Assembly: GCF_000344685.1 (NCBI RefSeq)
Contig: NW_006920421.1
Location: 513,858 to 577,857, forward strand
Direction of reading: 5' to 3'
DNA length: 64,000 nucleotides
Source of the DNA: Gloeophyllum trabeum ATCC 11539
Lineage: Eukaryota; Basidiomycota; Agaricomycetes; Gloeophyllales; Gloeophyllaceae
The translations under genes were made by a program, and so were the position numbers. Below the pieces are notes generated by a model. The model worked only from the letters and a program-made list of their open reading frames with translations. It did no database searches and was not told where the DNA came from. Numbering within the stretch: position 1 is the first letter of the stretch; every line of letters starts with the position of its first letter. This document shows positions 1 to 10,959 of this stretch, in pieces.

Positions 1-988
1 ACCACGGGCTCATAAACAACTCGGGATGATTTCATATTATCTGTCTGAACGCAGGAGCTCGTTTCGGCATTTGATTGGTCAAAGCTTGTTCTTGATGTTA
101 TAGGAGTGTCGTATGGGGATCCCCACCTGCGGTAAGGAGACCTGCTCATCCTGCTGGCAGTGCTTGAGCCCCTTGAAAGGTCCATACTCCTCAAATCAGC
201 CGAATCTGGATGCAGGTATGTTTTTGCGTCCTCAAGCGGTGGAAACATTGCGGAAGTGGCAGGAATATGGTGTGAAGACGCCTCGAATCCTCCCGCGCTT
301 GTGCCAGTAACTGACGCATTCACGCGGTCGCACTGTATACCGTAAGAGTTCATGAGCCTATTCGGGACTTGATTGACTGTAGAGAAGGAAGGTGGCAGGC
401 TTCGCTCCCGATACGTCGCATAGGTAGGGTCACGCATCGGGTCCGTGGCAATGGTGCTGATTTCCCCCGTTTCCTCCCCGGAATATCTACTTGTCGATGG
501 TCCCAATTGAAGCTCTTGCTGAAATGAGTCGCATAGCAGGGGAACATTCGAAGGAAAAACCTGCTGCCTATCGATATGGGCGTGATTCGATGGCATGCGT
601 ATGCTGGTCTCCGTGATTTCTTCAGCTTTGTCGTGAAATCGATGGGACCAGTCCACTGTAGCATTATCTGCTTCCGCACTAACATTGCTTTCGCTGATGT
701 CGTACCCATCAGGCTGACCAAGCGATGAACTGTCAAGGCCGTCGGCGTTTTCCTGCATCGATATCAGGGTGTCAGCATTTGCCTGCCTATAATGGCATCT
801 ATAGTGATGAAGACATGTGAGTCGCCGCACGATGAAGAAAAGAATAATGATGACCTTTGAGGAGATAGTGCCAGGATCTTGTCATCATCTATTTTTTGTG
901 CAGTTAACGCCGATAGTATCTCAGGCCATTGAGTACCACCGGCAGCAGCTGTCTGGTAAGATGGTTGCGCGTAAAGGTGTTGGGACAT
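1..988 (-). CDS. Ser-rich hypothetical protein, 3' end beyond the window
   Basis: Not recognised. The minus strand is open from an ATG at 988 to the window edge with one inferred intron. Exon 1 is 988-855. The intron is 854-787, with a weak GTCATC donor, a CTCAC branch-like site and an ATAG acceptor. Exon 2 starts at 786 and stays open to base 1. The phase-2 join is exact, giving about 305 residues before the edge. The protein starts MSQHLYAQPS and is polar, rich in Ser, Asp, Thr and Gln, without helical repeats or membrane segments; an SRMSRSPYRRWGSPYDTP stretch lies near the visible end. Low-complexity Ser/Pro sequence also fills the linker of the neighbouring zinc-finger gene, so a regulator is possible, but no DNA-binding domain is visible here. 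An alternative is that translation starts at the in-frame ATG at 758 with no intron. Confidence 0.55.
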
Positions 989-1630
989 CGTCTAACGAGG
1001 CCCATCGCCGGTCTGCTCTGGGAATATATATACATGCTCTTTGAGGTGCATCAGGCTCAGCTTCACAGCCACGCACTGACTAAAATTAGGACAGTACCGC
1101 TGTCAATGTCCATAGCGCGGTCGGAACTGTAAGGGTCTCATGAAAGCAGTCGCGCGGAGGAATCGAACTGATTCATTCTCCGTCATTCAGCGCGTTGCAC
1201 AGCTCTGGAACTTCCGAAACGAGGAACGAGTTGGCGACCTTGAGTGAAGGCTGTACGGACCCGGCATCTTTACCGTCTACGCCTGCGGCACTTCACACTG
1301 CGGGTGGGCGATATATTGAACACGTCATGTAAATATTGTAATGGTAGAACGAGCAACTTAACTATACAGGAGCAGAAGGGCCCATCTCAGTTTCTAGAGA
1401 CGGTAGATGAACGTTCGTATAATGTCGGGAGGAATCTATATGTTATTACAATGGATCGCCGAGGGCAAGAAAAGATAGATGAGGGCATTACTCGATCCGA
1501 TAGGTATAGAGCGAGATCATACTGCTGCCGGCGCTAGCTATGTGTACAAGTAACATTGTATGCAGTAGCCATCCAAGCGCCTGTCCTCTTCAGACAGGCG
1601 CAGCGGTGGCTAAACTGGATACAATGTCAC
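989..1630. other. Intergenic, no gene seen
   Basis: This 640 bp stretch lies upstream of the edge gene and downstream of the zinc-finger gene, both on the minus strand. It must hold the promoter of the first and the 3' UTR of the second. Short open frames are present on the plus strand, but they show no conserved-looking sequence or splice logic. Confidence 0.5.
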
Positions 1631-3051
1631 TCAGCACGGCCTGGAAACGGATGTGTCCGAGTGAAGGTTGTGGACCTTCTTCTCGTGCCTCCTAAGGTCG
1701 CTCACTCGAGCGAAGGATTTATCGCATCCGTCGCGCTGGCATGCAAACGGCTTTTCACCGGAATGTGCAGTATAATGCCCTGCGATACATTCATTTAAGA
1801 CCAAGCTTACAGTGCACAGAGATGGGAAAGATACGGCACCTTGGAGATTGCTTCTTCTGGTAAAGGACTGTCCACAACCAGGCACCTCGCACAGGAATCG
1901 TGCTTCATTCGTTCTCCGCATCTCACTTGCTTCTTTTATTGCCTGGCTTGTGACTTGAGGCTTCCTCACGTCCGTGGGAGGAGGGACGGAGGATGCTGAA
2001 CTCGTCAGGGATTCGGCAGAGTGAGAATTTAAAGAATAGATCGAAGGCGTGGTTAAAGCATCATTGGCATCGTCTCCGGTAGGTGTCAGCCGAGGGCTAG
2101 AATGGGGACTTGGATATGGAGAGGAACGCCTAGAGGACGAGTTACTCCCAGGGCGGGGAGAACTTTGAGACAGGGAGCGACCGTGCCTACCCCTGATGAT
2201 TTGCGTAGGAGGCGCTAAGTACTGAGAGCTGGGAACGGATATGGAATGCCGATGGCCTAGAGTTGGGCGTCGAGACGAAGATGGTGAAGGATCAGGATAG
2301 ACCCCATGCGTCCACGCAGAGATCCCCGCAAGATTACTGCTATCTTTGTTTGGTTCGGTATCCACCCTCAAAGACACACTCTGAAGCAGTCTCTGGCCAC
2401 CAAGACTACAGTTCGTAATAGGGGCGCCGGATCCCTCGTCGGCCAGATGCATATTTTGCATTCCGACAGCCAGGGAAGAACTGGCTGTGGAGGAAGTAGG
2501 AGAAAGGAAATAGTCTGGATCTGTGTGAGGGCTGCTCGGGGAAAAAGTCGAATTAGGAGGGAAGTCGCTCTCTGGAGGGCTGAACCTGATATCAGGAGAT
2601 GAAATGTTGGCTGACTGATAGACATCTGCTCGAGCATAAGGCGAGTGGTTATGGACGACAACAGAAGATACTTACCAGAGCGCCAGCCGTTGATAGCCAT
2701 ATCTTTATCCGTTGATGATATGGTGATACTTAGAGAATGAGCAGGACCAGAAGTGTTGTCCTGGGCCACTGCCGGCGATGTTGAGACAAAGTGACCGGGG
2801 TCGAAATGATTCGACCTGTAGTCGCTTGGCATATGGTATCCACTCCCTGAAACAGGTGCTGGAAAGGACGGAACGAACGCCAAGGGAAGTTCTTCGTCAT
2901 GGGCGATAGCTGCCGCGAATTCCTGGCCCACAGTCTCGTCAATATACGGCGAGTTGCAGAGGTTGTCGCGTTCTTGGTCGCCCAGGAATAAGAAGGGATC
3001 TGCCGCTTCGTAAAACTCGCCACCCTGTGTACTGTTGCCAAAGGGATTCAT
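1631..3051 (-). CDS. C2H2 zinc-finger transcription factor
   Basis: Likely nuclear sequence-specific regulator of about 436 residues. There are three exons: 3051-2676, 2625-1840 and 1779-1631. The first acceptor could also lie 15 nt further on, at 2610. The C-terminus carries two adjacent C2H2 fingers, both C-x4-C-x12-H-x3/4-H. Finger 1 runs CEVPGC..H-YTA-H and finger 2 runs CQRDGC..RRH-EKKV-H. They are joined by an SGEKPF linker, close to the classical TGEKP linker. The second intron falls inside finger 1, just before its first zinc-binding His, and splicing restores the exact 12-residue spacing. The N-terminal 330 residues are Ser/Pro-rich and acidic near the start, as in activation regions. 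Two fingers at the extreme C-terminus resemble fungal stress and developmental regulators, but I cannot name an orthologue. Confidence 0.85.
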
Positions 3052-4484
3052 GGAGGAATAGACCTACAAACACAAGAGATTGGGAACGGATGACTGTGAG
3101 CTGACTCAGAAGGAACCGCAAGCACTTATATGCCCTAACAATTGCTGTCAGGTGGATAGAGGCTATGTTACCACCTTCGAAGAAGCCAGTTCTTCCAATC
3201 GGGGAGGAACGAGGGGAGGCAGTGTGGTCTCTACAGCGTGTCTAGACCAAGAATAGTCCTTGAAGCGCCCGGAGGTCCAGTCAAGGAGGCGACATTGAAA
3301 GACACTGGGAAATAACCCCCAAACCCGCATGACAATACGGTTGTAGAGAGGAGACTGCTGCAAATCCCTGTAGCGAGCCCCTCGCGCAAGAGGCCGGACA
3401 GTTCTAAAAAATAGGTCACTTACGAAGGATACCGTAGAACATGGTATGAATTCTCCGTCTCAGAGCTATTGGAAGGCTAGGAGGCGGTGAGCCGGCTGTG
3501 CACTACTACTAGCGGTAGCGGCTGTGCGTTCCACGAGCGTCTATAGACGACGGGTTCGATAAGCATCTCATCTTCCATTCTTGGACGTGGGGAGATCACC
3601 GGTCACCTGGAGGATAGGCAGCGGTATACGGTCAAGTGCTCCTTATGAGCCACATTGTTCGGCGTGAAGTAGGGGGGATTCAGGGTCTTTCTGTCCATAT
3701 TCGTCGATTAAGGTTCATATTTGCTTTGGGAAGTAGGATGCGACATCCCTTCGACCGAGCCCTGTATCCAGAAGTTCTGCGTTTTAATATCTAGGATATG
3801 GCGGTGCACAAGTAAACGGCACTGCCATCCCTGAACCGCGCGCAGGACACAGCCCAAACCAAAGTGGACTCTCTGCATACCAGTCATTTTCGACTCCCGA
3901 GGCATCCTTCCTCGACAAGGCTGTCCCCGGATCGTTGGTAGAGGCCATTTGGAAGGTCTCGCATTGCTTGCAGGAGCCGTCACGGTTCGAGGCAAAAGCA
4001 AAGCAAATACAGGGAATAGCTGTACTTGGGTCCCATAATAAGCACCGCTCGCACGAGCAGCATCAGACCGCGCCTATAATAGACAGTCCTGCGCAAGATG
4101 TGATTCCCCGGTATCCCAGATGCTACACTGGCAGCATGAGATGTACAACGATGAGGAGTGCAGTGTGAGTTGGGTATGAGTTGTTACTTTCGGACAACTT
4201 TCTCACTTCACTAGCTGGAGTTAAATCACCAGTAAGTAGTAACGTAGATTACAATTTCTGAGTAGTTAAATAGCCATTACTAGTGGTAAACCATAATATT
4301 CTGTCAAATAATCTACCTCCTGGAACCAACCGCACTCTGGTTCTCAAACTGAACTGCCTGCGTAATTGTTCTCCTGATTGTTTCTACTGTTCTCCTTCGG
4401 TTCTCCTCGCTGTTGCCGACCATAGACCCAGAACGAAGTGTTTACAGAGCTCCTCCCCCCTACAAGTTTAGAAACGAATCACAT
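3052..4484. promoter_or_regulatory. Divergent intergenic region, 1.4 kb
   Basis: The zinc-finger gene (-) and the LRR gene (+) start at either end, so both promoters lie here. I see only short unconserved open frames. A pyrimidine-rich stretch (about 4370-4410, CTCCTGATTGTTTCTACTG and following) just upstream of the LRR start is typical of a fungal transcription-start region. Confidence 0.5.
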
Positions 4485-7265
4485 ATGTCTCGAATCCCTC
4501 AACCTTCATCTAACCGTAAGCCCGCAAGTTCCAAGGCGAAAGTCGCGGCAGGACCATCTTCGCAGTCTTTGATACCGCCCCCGAGCAAGAGTCGGTCGAC
4601 ATCGCCTTCATTGTCGCCGACTTCCCCCTCTCCGAATGCTAGACTGCGCGTGCAATCCGCCGCATCCTCTCCTGTGTCTGCAAGAGCGCGTGTGGATTCT
4701 GCAGCGTCTCCTAGAGTCCGGGTAAACTCTGCTTTGGGAACGAGGCCGCCAGTGAAGTCTCCTGTCCGAAAGGCCACCAAGCCACCTTCGCCCGCTGACC
4801 CTGAGTCTTCCCCGGCGTCACCTAAACCGGCGCTGAGTTTGCGCGAAGCTATCGCGTTAAAGCGCGCTGAAGCAAAGAAGGCAAAGGCTAGCGCGAACAC
4901 GAGCTCAGTAGACGCGTTCGCGGAGATAGACGAGAATTTTAAGCCGGTGCAGAAACAGGAAGGGGAAGATTTACTTGATTTAGGAAGATGGTCTGTGAGG
5001 GAGACTATTGAGCGTTCTCGCAGCTCTGGTGAGTCGTCCCCCGAAGCTCCTCTGCAACCTTCCGGTTATCGTCCTCTCTTTCCTCATACTGGCCTCGCCT
5101 CTGACATTATCACTCACTAGTGGAAGTGTTTCAATACAGGTTCCATCAACATTTCCACACGAGGATTGCAATGCTTGCCCTCCGCGCTATATGAAGTTCT
5201 TCTTGGCGTCAAGCCGGACCCGCTCCCTTCATTGCCTGAAGAGCCGCCTCTTCCGGGGAGCAACAACGGCTCGATACAAAAGAGCGGAAGTGCGCCTGCA
5301 TGGTACGAGGCCCAGGATCTCCAGGTCCTCAAAGCATGGAGCAACGAAATTGTCGAAATTCAACATGAGATTTCTCTTTTCGGGTCGCTGCAGACGGTCG
5401 ATGTGGGTGTGAGCTAACCAACGGCATAAGCATAATTGACAATAGCAATCTTGCACAGCTACATAACAACAAATTGACAAGCCTGCCCGATACGTTCGCG
5501 GATCTGACAGAGTTGGTATACCTCGATCTCTCTCAGAACGCGCTGACATCGTTGCCCACCAACATCTTTGCCCTCCCGAAATTGGTCACCCTGAATGTTG
5601 CACACAATGAGCTGACGGGTCTCCCATTCCGCTCTCCCTTCACCCCGGAATTCCAGGCACAGGCGAGGCGGAAGCGGTCCTCCGACTTCTTCGAACCCAC
5701 TATATCGCGCGCCGAGACGCCTCTTCCTAAACTGCAGACACTCGACGCTTCTCACAATAAAATAACAGTAACTGCTATAGATCACAAGCAAGGCGATATA
5801 CCAACCACGCTCGTCAAGCTCGACCTGTCGGGGAATCCGCTAGAAACCAGCAATGCCACCTGCGTAACTCTGATCCGGGCAGTGGCACAGCTGCCCAAGC
5901 TCAAGGAGCTGCGGTTAGAGAAGGCGAACGTGAGCGATCGATCGTTCCCTCCGGATCTGTTCGCGGGCTCTTCGTCTGTGTTCCCCGCGCTGCGCCTGTT
6001 GGATTGCGGCGCGAGCCATGCCACATTGGATGCCGCGAAGGCGGCGCTGTCTGCTCTTGCACGAGAGCTTAACTTCGATTATACGAGCGAGGACCCGCCT
6101 GAGGGCGCCTTACGCGTGCTTGTAGGCAAGAAGGTCATCAAGGAGGCTTGGGAGATCGAGGCCGAACGGCGTGCCAAGGCAAGGCGTGGCCGGGGCATGG
6201 TTGATGAAGAGCCCGACCCCTGGAGCGGGAAAACGGACTCTCAGAAGAAAGAGGTAGCGAAAGAGCCATGGGAGGTCGCAGCGGAGCAAGGACTGCTGAC
6301 TGCAGGGGCTCAGCGGAGAGCGCGAGCGGCTGCTGCTCTGAAAGCGCAGATCACGCCTTCACACCCTAGTAGCACTGTGAAACCTCCTACGCCGGTCTCG
6401 CCGCCAGCAATTTCTCTCTCGAATCCGCAATTTTACAACGAGAAAACGCAGACGCTGGCTTTACCGGCGTCGAAGCCTCCCTCGCACGCCCGTGCGTTCT
6501 CGCTTGCTATCCCTTCCCGAGCTGGGGTTTTGGACGCTGTGGATACAGTCCAGCTAGCACTACCCACACCGAGCCTCCCGCTTGCGCAGATCGCTGTGGA
6601 ACCGTTCGCTCAAGCATTAAGGGTGCTGCACTTGGCGAATCGGCGAATGGATCCCGTTATTAGGCTACCACCTACGGACGGGATTTTCCTGCCATATCTG
6701 GAGGAGTTGAGTCTGGAGGGATGCGGGTTTGGAGACTCGGTACCGGTTATTCGCGCGGATGCGAACGCCGGCTCCGGTTTGCTCACACGGACTTCTGAGT
6801 CGCTTCTACCGCTGCTTGCGAAGCTCTTCCCCAGCCTCCAGGACCTTGATTTGTCGGACAATGTTCTCACGTCTGAGGCATTAACAAAGGAGGCCCTGTC
6901 GTCCCTCGTTCTATCTGGCCCTGCTCGCAAGGGCCTCAAGCACCTACGCCTGCGGGGCAACCGTTTGGAGTCTCTGGATGGCTTTACCGCCATTGCGGAG
7001 CATTTCAAGGGTAATAGGGATTTCCCCGAGTGGAAGCTCGAAGAGCTCGACTTGCGGGATAATGCGATTAGCAAACTACCGCCGGAGTTGGGACTGCTTC
7101 CTCTGGACGTATTTTTGGTCGATGGGAATGTGTAGGTGGTTTTCTTCCTTTCCATGTTCACGATTGCTGACTTCTCCCTCAAGTTTCCGAGTTCCTCAGC
7201 GCCGTATCTGGGAGCGAGAAGGTACGAAGGGATTATTGAGCTGGTTACGTGGGAGGATAGAATAG
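4485..7265 (+). CDS. Leucine-rich repeat protein (LRRC40-like)
   Basis: Large cytosolic or nuclear LRR scaffold of 853 residues. The four exons are 4485-5028, 5140-5402, 5459-7131 and 7184-7265, with all phases consistent. Residues 1-180 are a basic Ser/Pro-rich tail. LRRs begin at the second splice junction, where LQTVD joins LHNNKLTSLP to give a perfect LxxLxLxxNxLxxLP repeat. More repeats follow (VYLDLSQNALTSLP, VTLNVAHNELTGLP, QTLDASHNKI, VKLDLSGNPLE). After a charged, proline-rich linker near residues 450-600, a second LRR block ends with LEELDLRDNAISKLPPELG. The conserved-looking C-terminus FRVPQRRIWEREGTKG lies on the short last exon. The upstream in-frame ATG at 4413 is less likely than MSRIPQPSS because the extra codons look like 5' UTR. 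The binding partner is unknown. Confidence 0.88.
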
Positions 7266-7491
7266 TTCGTCTCTGCTAATGGTCTTAATACGCAGTCATA
7301 AATAGTATTTTCGTGGTTATACCCTCCCTGCATGGTTCGCCGGCTTCCCCTTCCCGGTTTGTGAGCCGCGGCCTAAATAGCGTCATGCGCTGCAGTGAGC
7401 GGCTCGTGCCAGTGAATCCCGCCACTCTTCCCCGTACCATGCCATCCGTTCTAACTCTCTTATAATCTTGACCGCAACCGTGATTGTAAAT

Positions 7492-10309
7492 ATGGCACGC
7501 GACTCTTCACTGTTGTCGTCGGCGCCCACGAGCGTCGCGTCGACGCGGGTGGCAATAAGTCATGTGTATGCATTGTACAGTATCCAAGGCCAGCGCATAC
7601 TAACTTGCATCCATAGGCAGCTGCGAGACTTGATGATATGTCCGAACGAGAGGGGAGTTGTGAATTATATTCAGAGGGACCCACCTCAGAGGGACGAGCC
7701 TCATGAGAAGGGCGCGATAGTAGAGCATGATGTTTCTACACCACGTTCGGTGAGTACTCTCCTTACGGTGCTCGGGAGGCAAGCGGGGTAGCTGGTCGGT
7801 CAAGACTGGAATGTGCATTTGAGCTCGAAGTGTTGGCGTCAACGTCATTGGCGCTCGTCTGTATTGCGGCACACTCCCGGCCGCTCTGGTGATCCAAGCA
7901 GTTCCTGAATACCCGGAGGTCCTTGCATCGAAATACGTGCTCTCTCGTAGGCGATGGTTCTTAGCCGACTCCAGCAGCTACATAACGCCCACACTTCGCC
8001 GAGTTCCCCGGCCCACTTGCGGCACACCAGGGCTCTATATAGGCAATTGGTGCAATCAGGTACGAATTGGCCTCGGGTGGCTGGAGGCTGAACCGACGAG
8101 AAACGGTCTGTCGTGACTCGTGTGGTCACGGGAGGACTCAAAGAGAAATACGCGCAAAATGCCTGACCCTCAAGGGCCCTCTCGGGACGATGCGGATATG
8201 AGAAGTACCGACGTTCGATTCTCCGAAAGCTGATAGCTCCTACACTCGTCAGCTCCGAGATGCACATTCCGGTCCTGGACTCAATCTCTGTCTGTATGCC
8301 CTAGAGCATTCCTCGTTTCCTTGTTTGAATCTATATATTGTGGACTGCCATCCTGATCATTGTATTCAGATACCCCGGAGAATCGCCATGCTACGGTTTG
8401 TCCCCAATACGCTGGCGTCGCTCCAGCTCCCAGGAGCGACACTGTTCGCCGCTGGCGGTCAGGACGCCGAACTCCACCTATCCTTGCATACTCCCACGTC
8501 CTTATCCCCGGGTGACTCCTCGTCGGATCCAGATACAGTGACTGTCAGGAAAACGACACAATGCGTCTGGAGCAAAGAACACAATCTGCAGGCGTCAATC
8601 AACAATTCCGTGACGTTCACGAGTAGCAACCTCAATCTCGCGAGGTCGCACGACAGCAAAGTTGAGCCGCGGGTAGTTGTGAGCAACAATAACGGCACAG
8701 TACGGTTCTTTGACATAGGCACCCGTTCGCGATCACATACATTAGACGATGCAGGGACGCTTAAGCTGGGCGTTGCTGTCAATCACTGTCAGTTTTCCTT
8801 GTATCCCTCGTCCTCACTTTCGCGACTGATACCCGTACTAGCGTCCGTATCGCCGGACGGCCGCACGCTGCTTTCCGTCGGTGACTCTTCTCAAGTCTTC
8901 CTTCATAACCTCTCCGGCTCCTCCCGCCTAACTTTCACCCCCGTCTCCACCTTAACCCTACCCGCGCCATCGCCTTCCGCTTACGGTCCCGTATCCACGA
9001 TTCCTGCATCTTTCTCCACAGCGTTCTCGCCGAACGGCACCAAGTTCGCCGTAGCAAGCCAGGAGGGCATGGTCGTTGTCTGGGACGTGCGCAGCTCGAA
9101 GCCGTTCAAGGTGTACGAGTCCGACAAGTCGAGGCTGCCGAGCTGGTGCCGGAGTGGCTCTGGGCTTGCAAGCGGCTACTTGTACGACGATCCGTGGGAT
9201 TGGGCTAGGGGCGGCGCCAGGGCGCCAGGTTGGGGCTTTAGATGTGTCAAGTTCAATGATCCAGTTGGGCACGGGCGGGAGCTCATGACCTTTACGGAGG
9301 TACGTTGGTGGGCATCGGTACTTGTCGGTTTTATTAATTAGTTCTACAGCACACATCAGTCCTCCACGTGGTGGATGCTAGGACATTTGAGACGGAGGAA
9401 ATAATCCATGTACCGAAGGCGCTCAATGCAGAACCCTTGGCTTCCGCGGCGCGAACGAGTCCGACAGTACGTCCACGCACTCGGGCTGCGGACAACAGCT
9501 CTTCTCTGGTGCACCGTTCGGCATCACGATCTTCTTCAACAGTGAGGTCGTCATCATCACCTCTCCCCCGCATAGTTGTCTTCAGCAACTCGCCACCGGA
9601 AAGTGCTCGGTCAAGTTTCAGTGATGCCAGGGAGGACCGCAGGCGGGCTAGAGAGGCGATTGAGGAGCACTTGGCTGAAACCGCGCGGATAAGGCACAGA
9701 CTTGAGCTAGAAGAGCGCAGGCGATTCAGGGAGCGTATCCGTGCCCTCGGGGATTCATCTGCGTCTGAGGATGAAGGCGATCACGAGGTCGTTATCCCGC
9801 CCTTTGGTAACTTTGAAGAGGAGGAGCAGATCAGGCGGATCTTGGTCCAGCAGGGCGTCCGCGCGCGGACGACACGAGAGGTGACAGATGGCGAAGGAGA
9901 CATGGAGGTTGACCCTGATGGAGAGGATTTCGACGTGGACGCATGCTTCTCGTCACGCGAGCCGTCGCGAGAAAGCTCTCCGGTGTCTGCGCTCCCCATT
10001 CATGTGCCTATGCCCGTGCAGTCGGCATACGAGGCATCTGACACGCTACAGGTACCGTCAGGGGCGCACTCGGCTCGCGATAGGCTTGTCGCGCGGGTTG
10101 GCAGGCTTGCCAGCGCTCGCCGGCACGCTAGACGTAATGAGTCCAGACAGGATTCCAGCGGTGGGATGGCTGAGCAGGACATGGATCTAGCCGGAGTGTG
10201 CTTCGATCCCAGCGGCTCGTGGTTATACGTTGCTTCTACGAATGCCGTGGTTGAGTGGTCGGTGCGGGGTACAGAGAAGAGGTGGTGGTACGGCTCTGAA
10301 TGGGCGTGA
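7492..10309 (+). CDS. WD40-repeat protein, DUF2415-like
   Basis: Probable beta-propeller protein conserved in fungi. The start MARDSSLLSS lies 42 bp upstream of a CTTGCATC/TACTAAC-bearing short intron whose donor is ambiguous (7563-7575). The next exon ends at 7749. A 620 nt putative intron (7750-8369) precedes the block with RFVPNTLASLQLPGATLFAA. A 54 nt intron at 8788-8841 is inferred because its removal gives NHSSVSPDGRTLLSVGDS, a WD-blade strand. A clear intron at 9300-9349 joins FTE to HTSVLHVVDARTFE, the segment I associate with DUF2415. Other blades include GTKFAVASQEGMVVVWDVRS and, at the C-terminus, GVCFDPSGSWLYVAS. A long acidic and Ser-rich insertion (about 9420-10130) interrupts the propeller. 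The 5' exon structure is the weak part: translation could also start at the ATG at 8388. Confidence 0.75.
7797..8285. repeat. Inverted-repeat-bounded segment inside a long intron
   Basis: Near 7807 the plus strand reads CTGGAATGTGCATTTGAGCTC. Near 8252-8275 the reverse complement of CTCCGAGATGCACATTCCGG occurs. The ~490 bp between them is non-coding and sits in the oversized first large intron of the WD40 gene. This suggests a small insertion with imperfect terminal inverted repeats, although I find no clear target-site duplication. Confidence 0.4.
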
Positions 10310-10959
10310 TGAAACCCTCAGGCTCGTGCCACCCGCCATTTTTCCCCTGCCGCTGTGTTCTATTGTACTTTGACTTGCTGTCCTGCTTTGTTGTGTCTCG
10401 TTTGGATTCATGCTGTGTATTTCCTTGTATCCCAGACGATGGGGGATAAGCATTGTAGCACTACAAAGGACTATTTATACTCCTTCATGCATGTCCGGAT
10501 TCCTTGGTTTTGCATTGACGACCTCCGGCGCTTTAACAATATTGTCAACCATTGCGAGGGACTGATCAGACACTAGGTAACCCTAACCTCAATGAAGAGC
10601 TTGCCACACTTGGAGTTGTTGGACCCCACCCCTTTCCCCGGGTATCGCCCCTGTCCTCTCCATCCAGCAAACCCCATTCAACGTCTCTTCACATCGCTGA
10701 CTGGTGCTTACAATAGTCTGCTGTCGTAGTAGCAGATCCACCATATGCTGGGGGCCATGGAGATGGCACAACCGTACTTCTACCTGTGCAGTGTTGCCAG
10801 TAACTTCCAAACGAATCATATAGCAGGCTCCAAACAGAGTAGAGACTCCAGTTCGTGGCTGGCGCTGCATGAAAGGTCTCATGCTGTGCCCGGAGGAGAT
10901 ATCAAGAGGTGTCATTGACCTTCTGGAATCATTTCCCAACTTTTGTATCATAGAGTGAA
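10310..10959. other. Convergent 3' intergenic region
   Basis: The WD40 gene (+) ends at 10309 and ATM1 (-) ends at 10960, so this is 3' UTR and terminator space for both. A 120-codon open frame on the minus strand has no recognisable features and I regard it as chance. Confidence 0.55.

Noticed and set aside
350..736. 128-codon minus-strand frame
   Set aside because: Overlaps in another frame the longer open frame of the edge gene; composition is random-like.
1140..1230. tRNA-like B-box match (AGTTCGATTCC, minus strand)
   Set aside because: No matching acceptor stem, A-box or cloverleaf could be drawn around it.
6610..7182. Antisense 190-codon frame across the LRR gene
   Set aside because: Mirror of LRR coding sequence; Ser/Arg-rich without structure.
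10589..10951. 120-codon minus frame between the WD40 and ATM1 genes
   Set aside because: Sits in convergent 3' UTR space and has no recognisable features.
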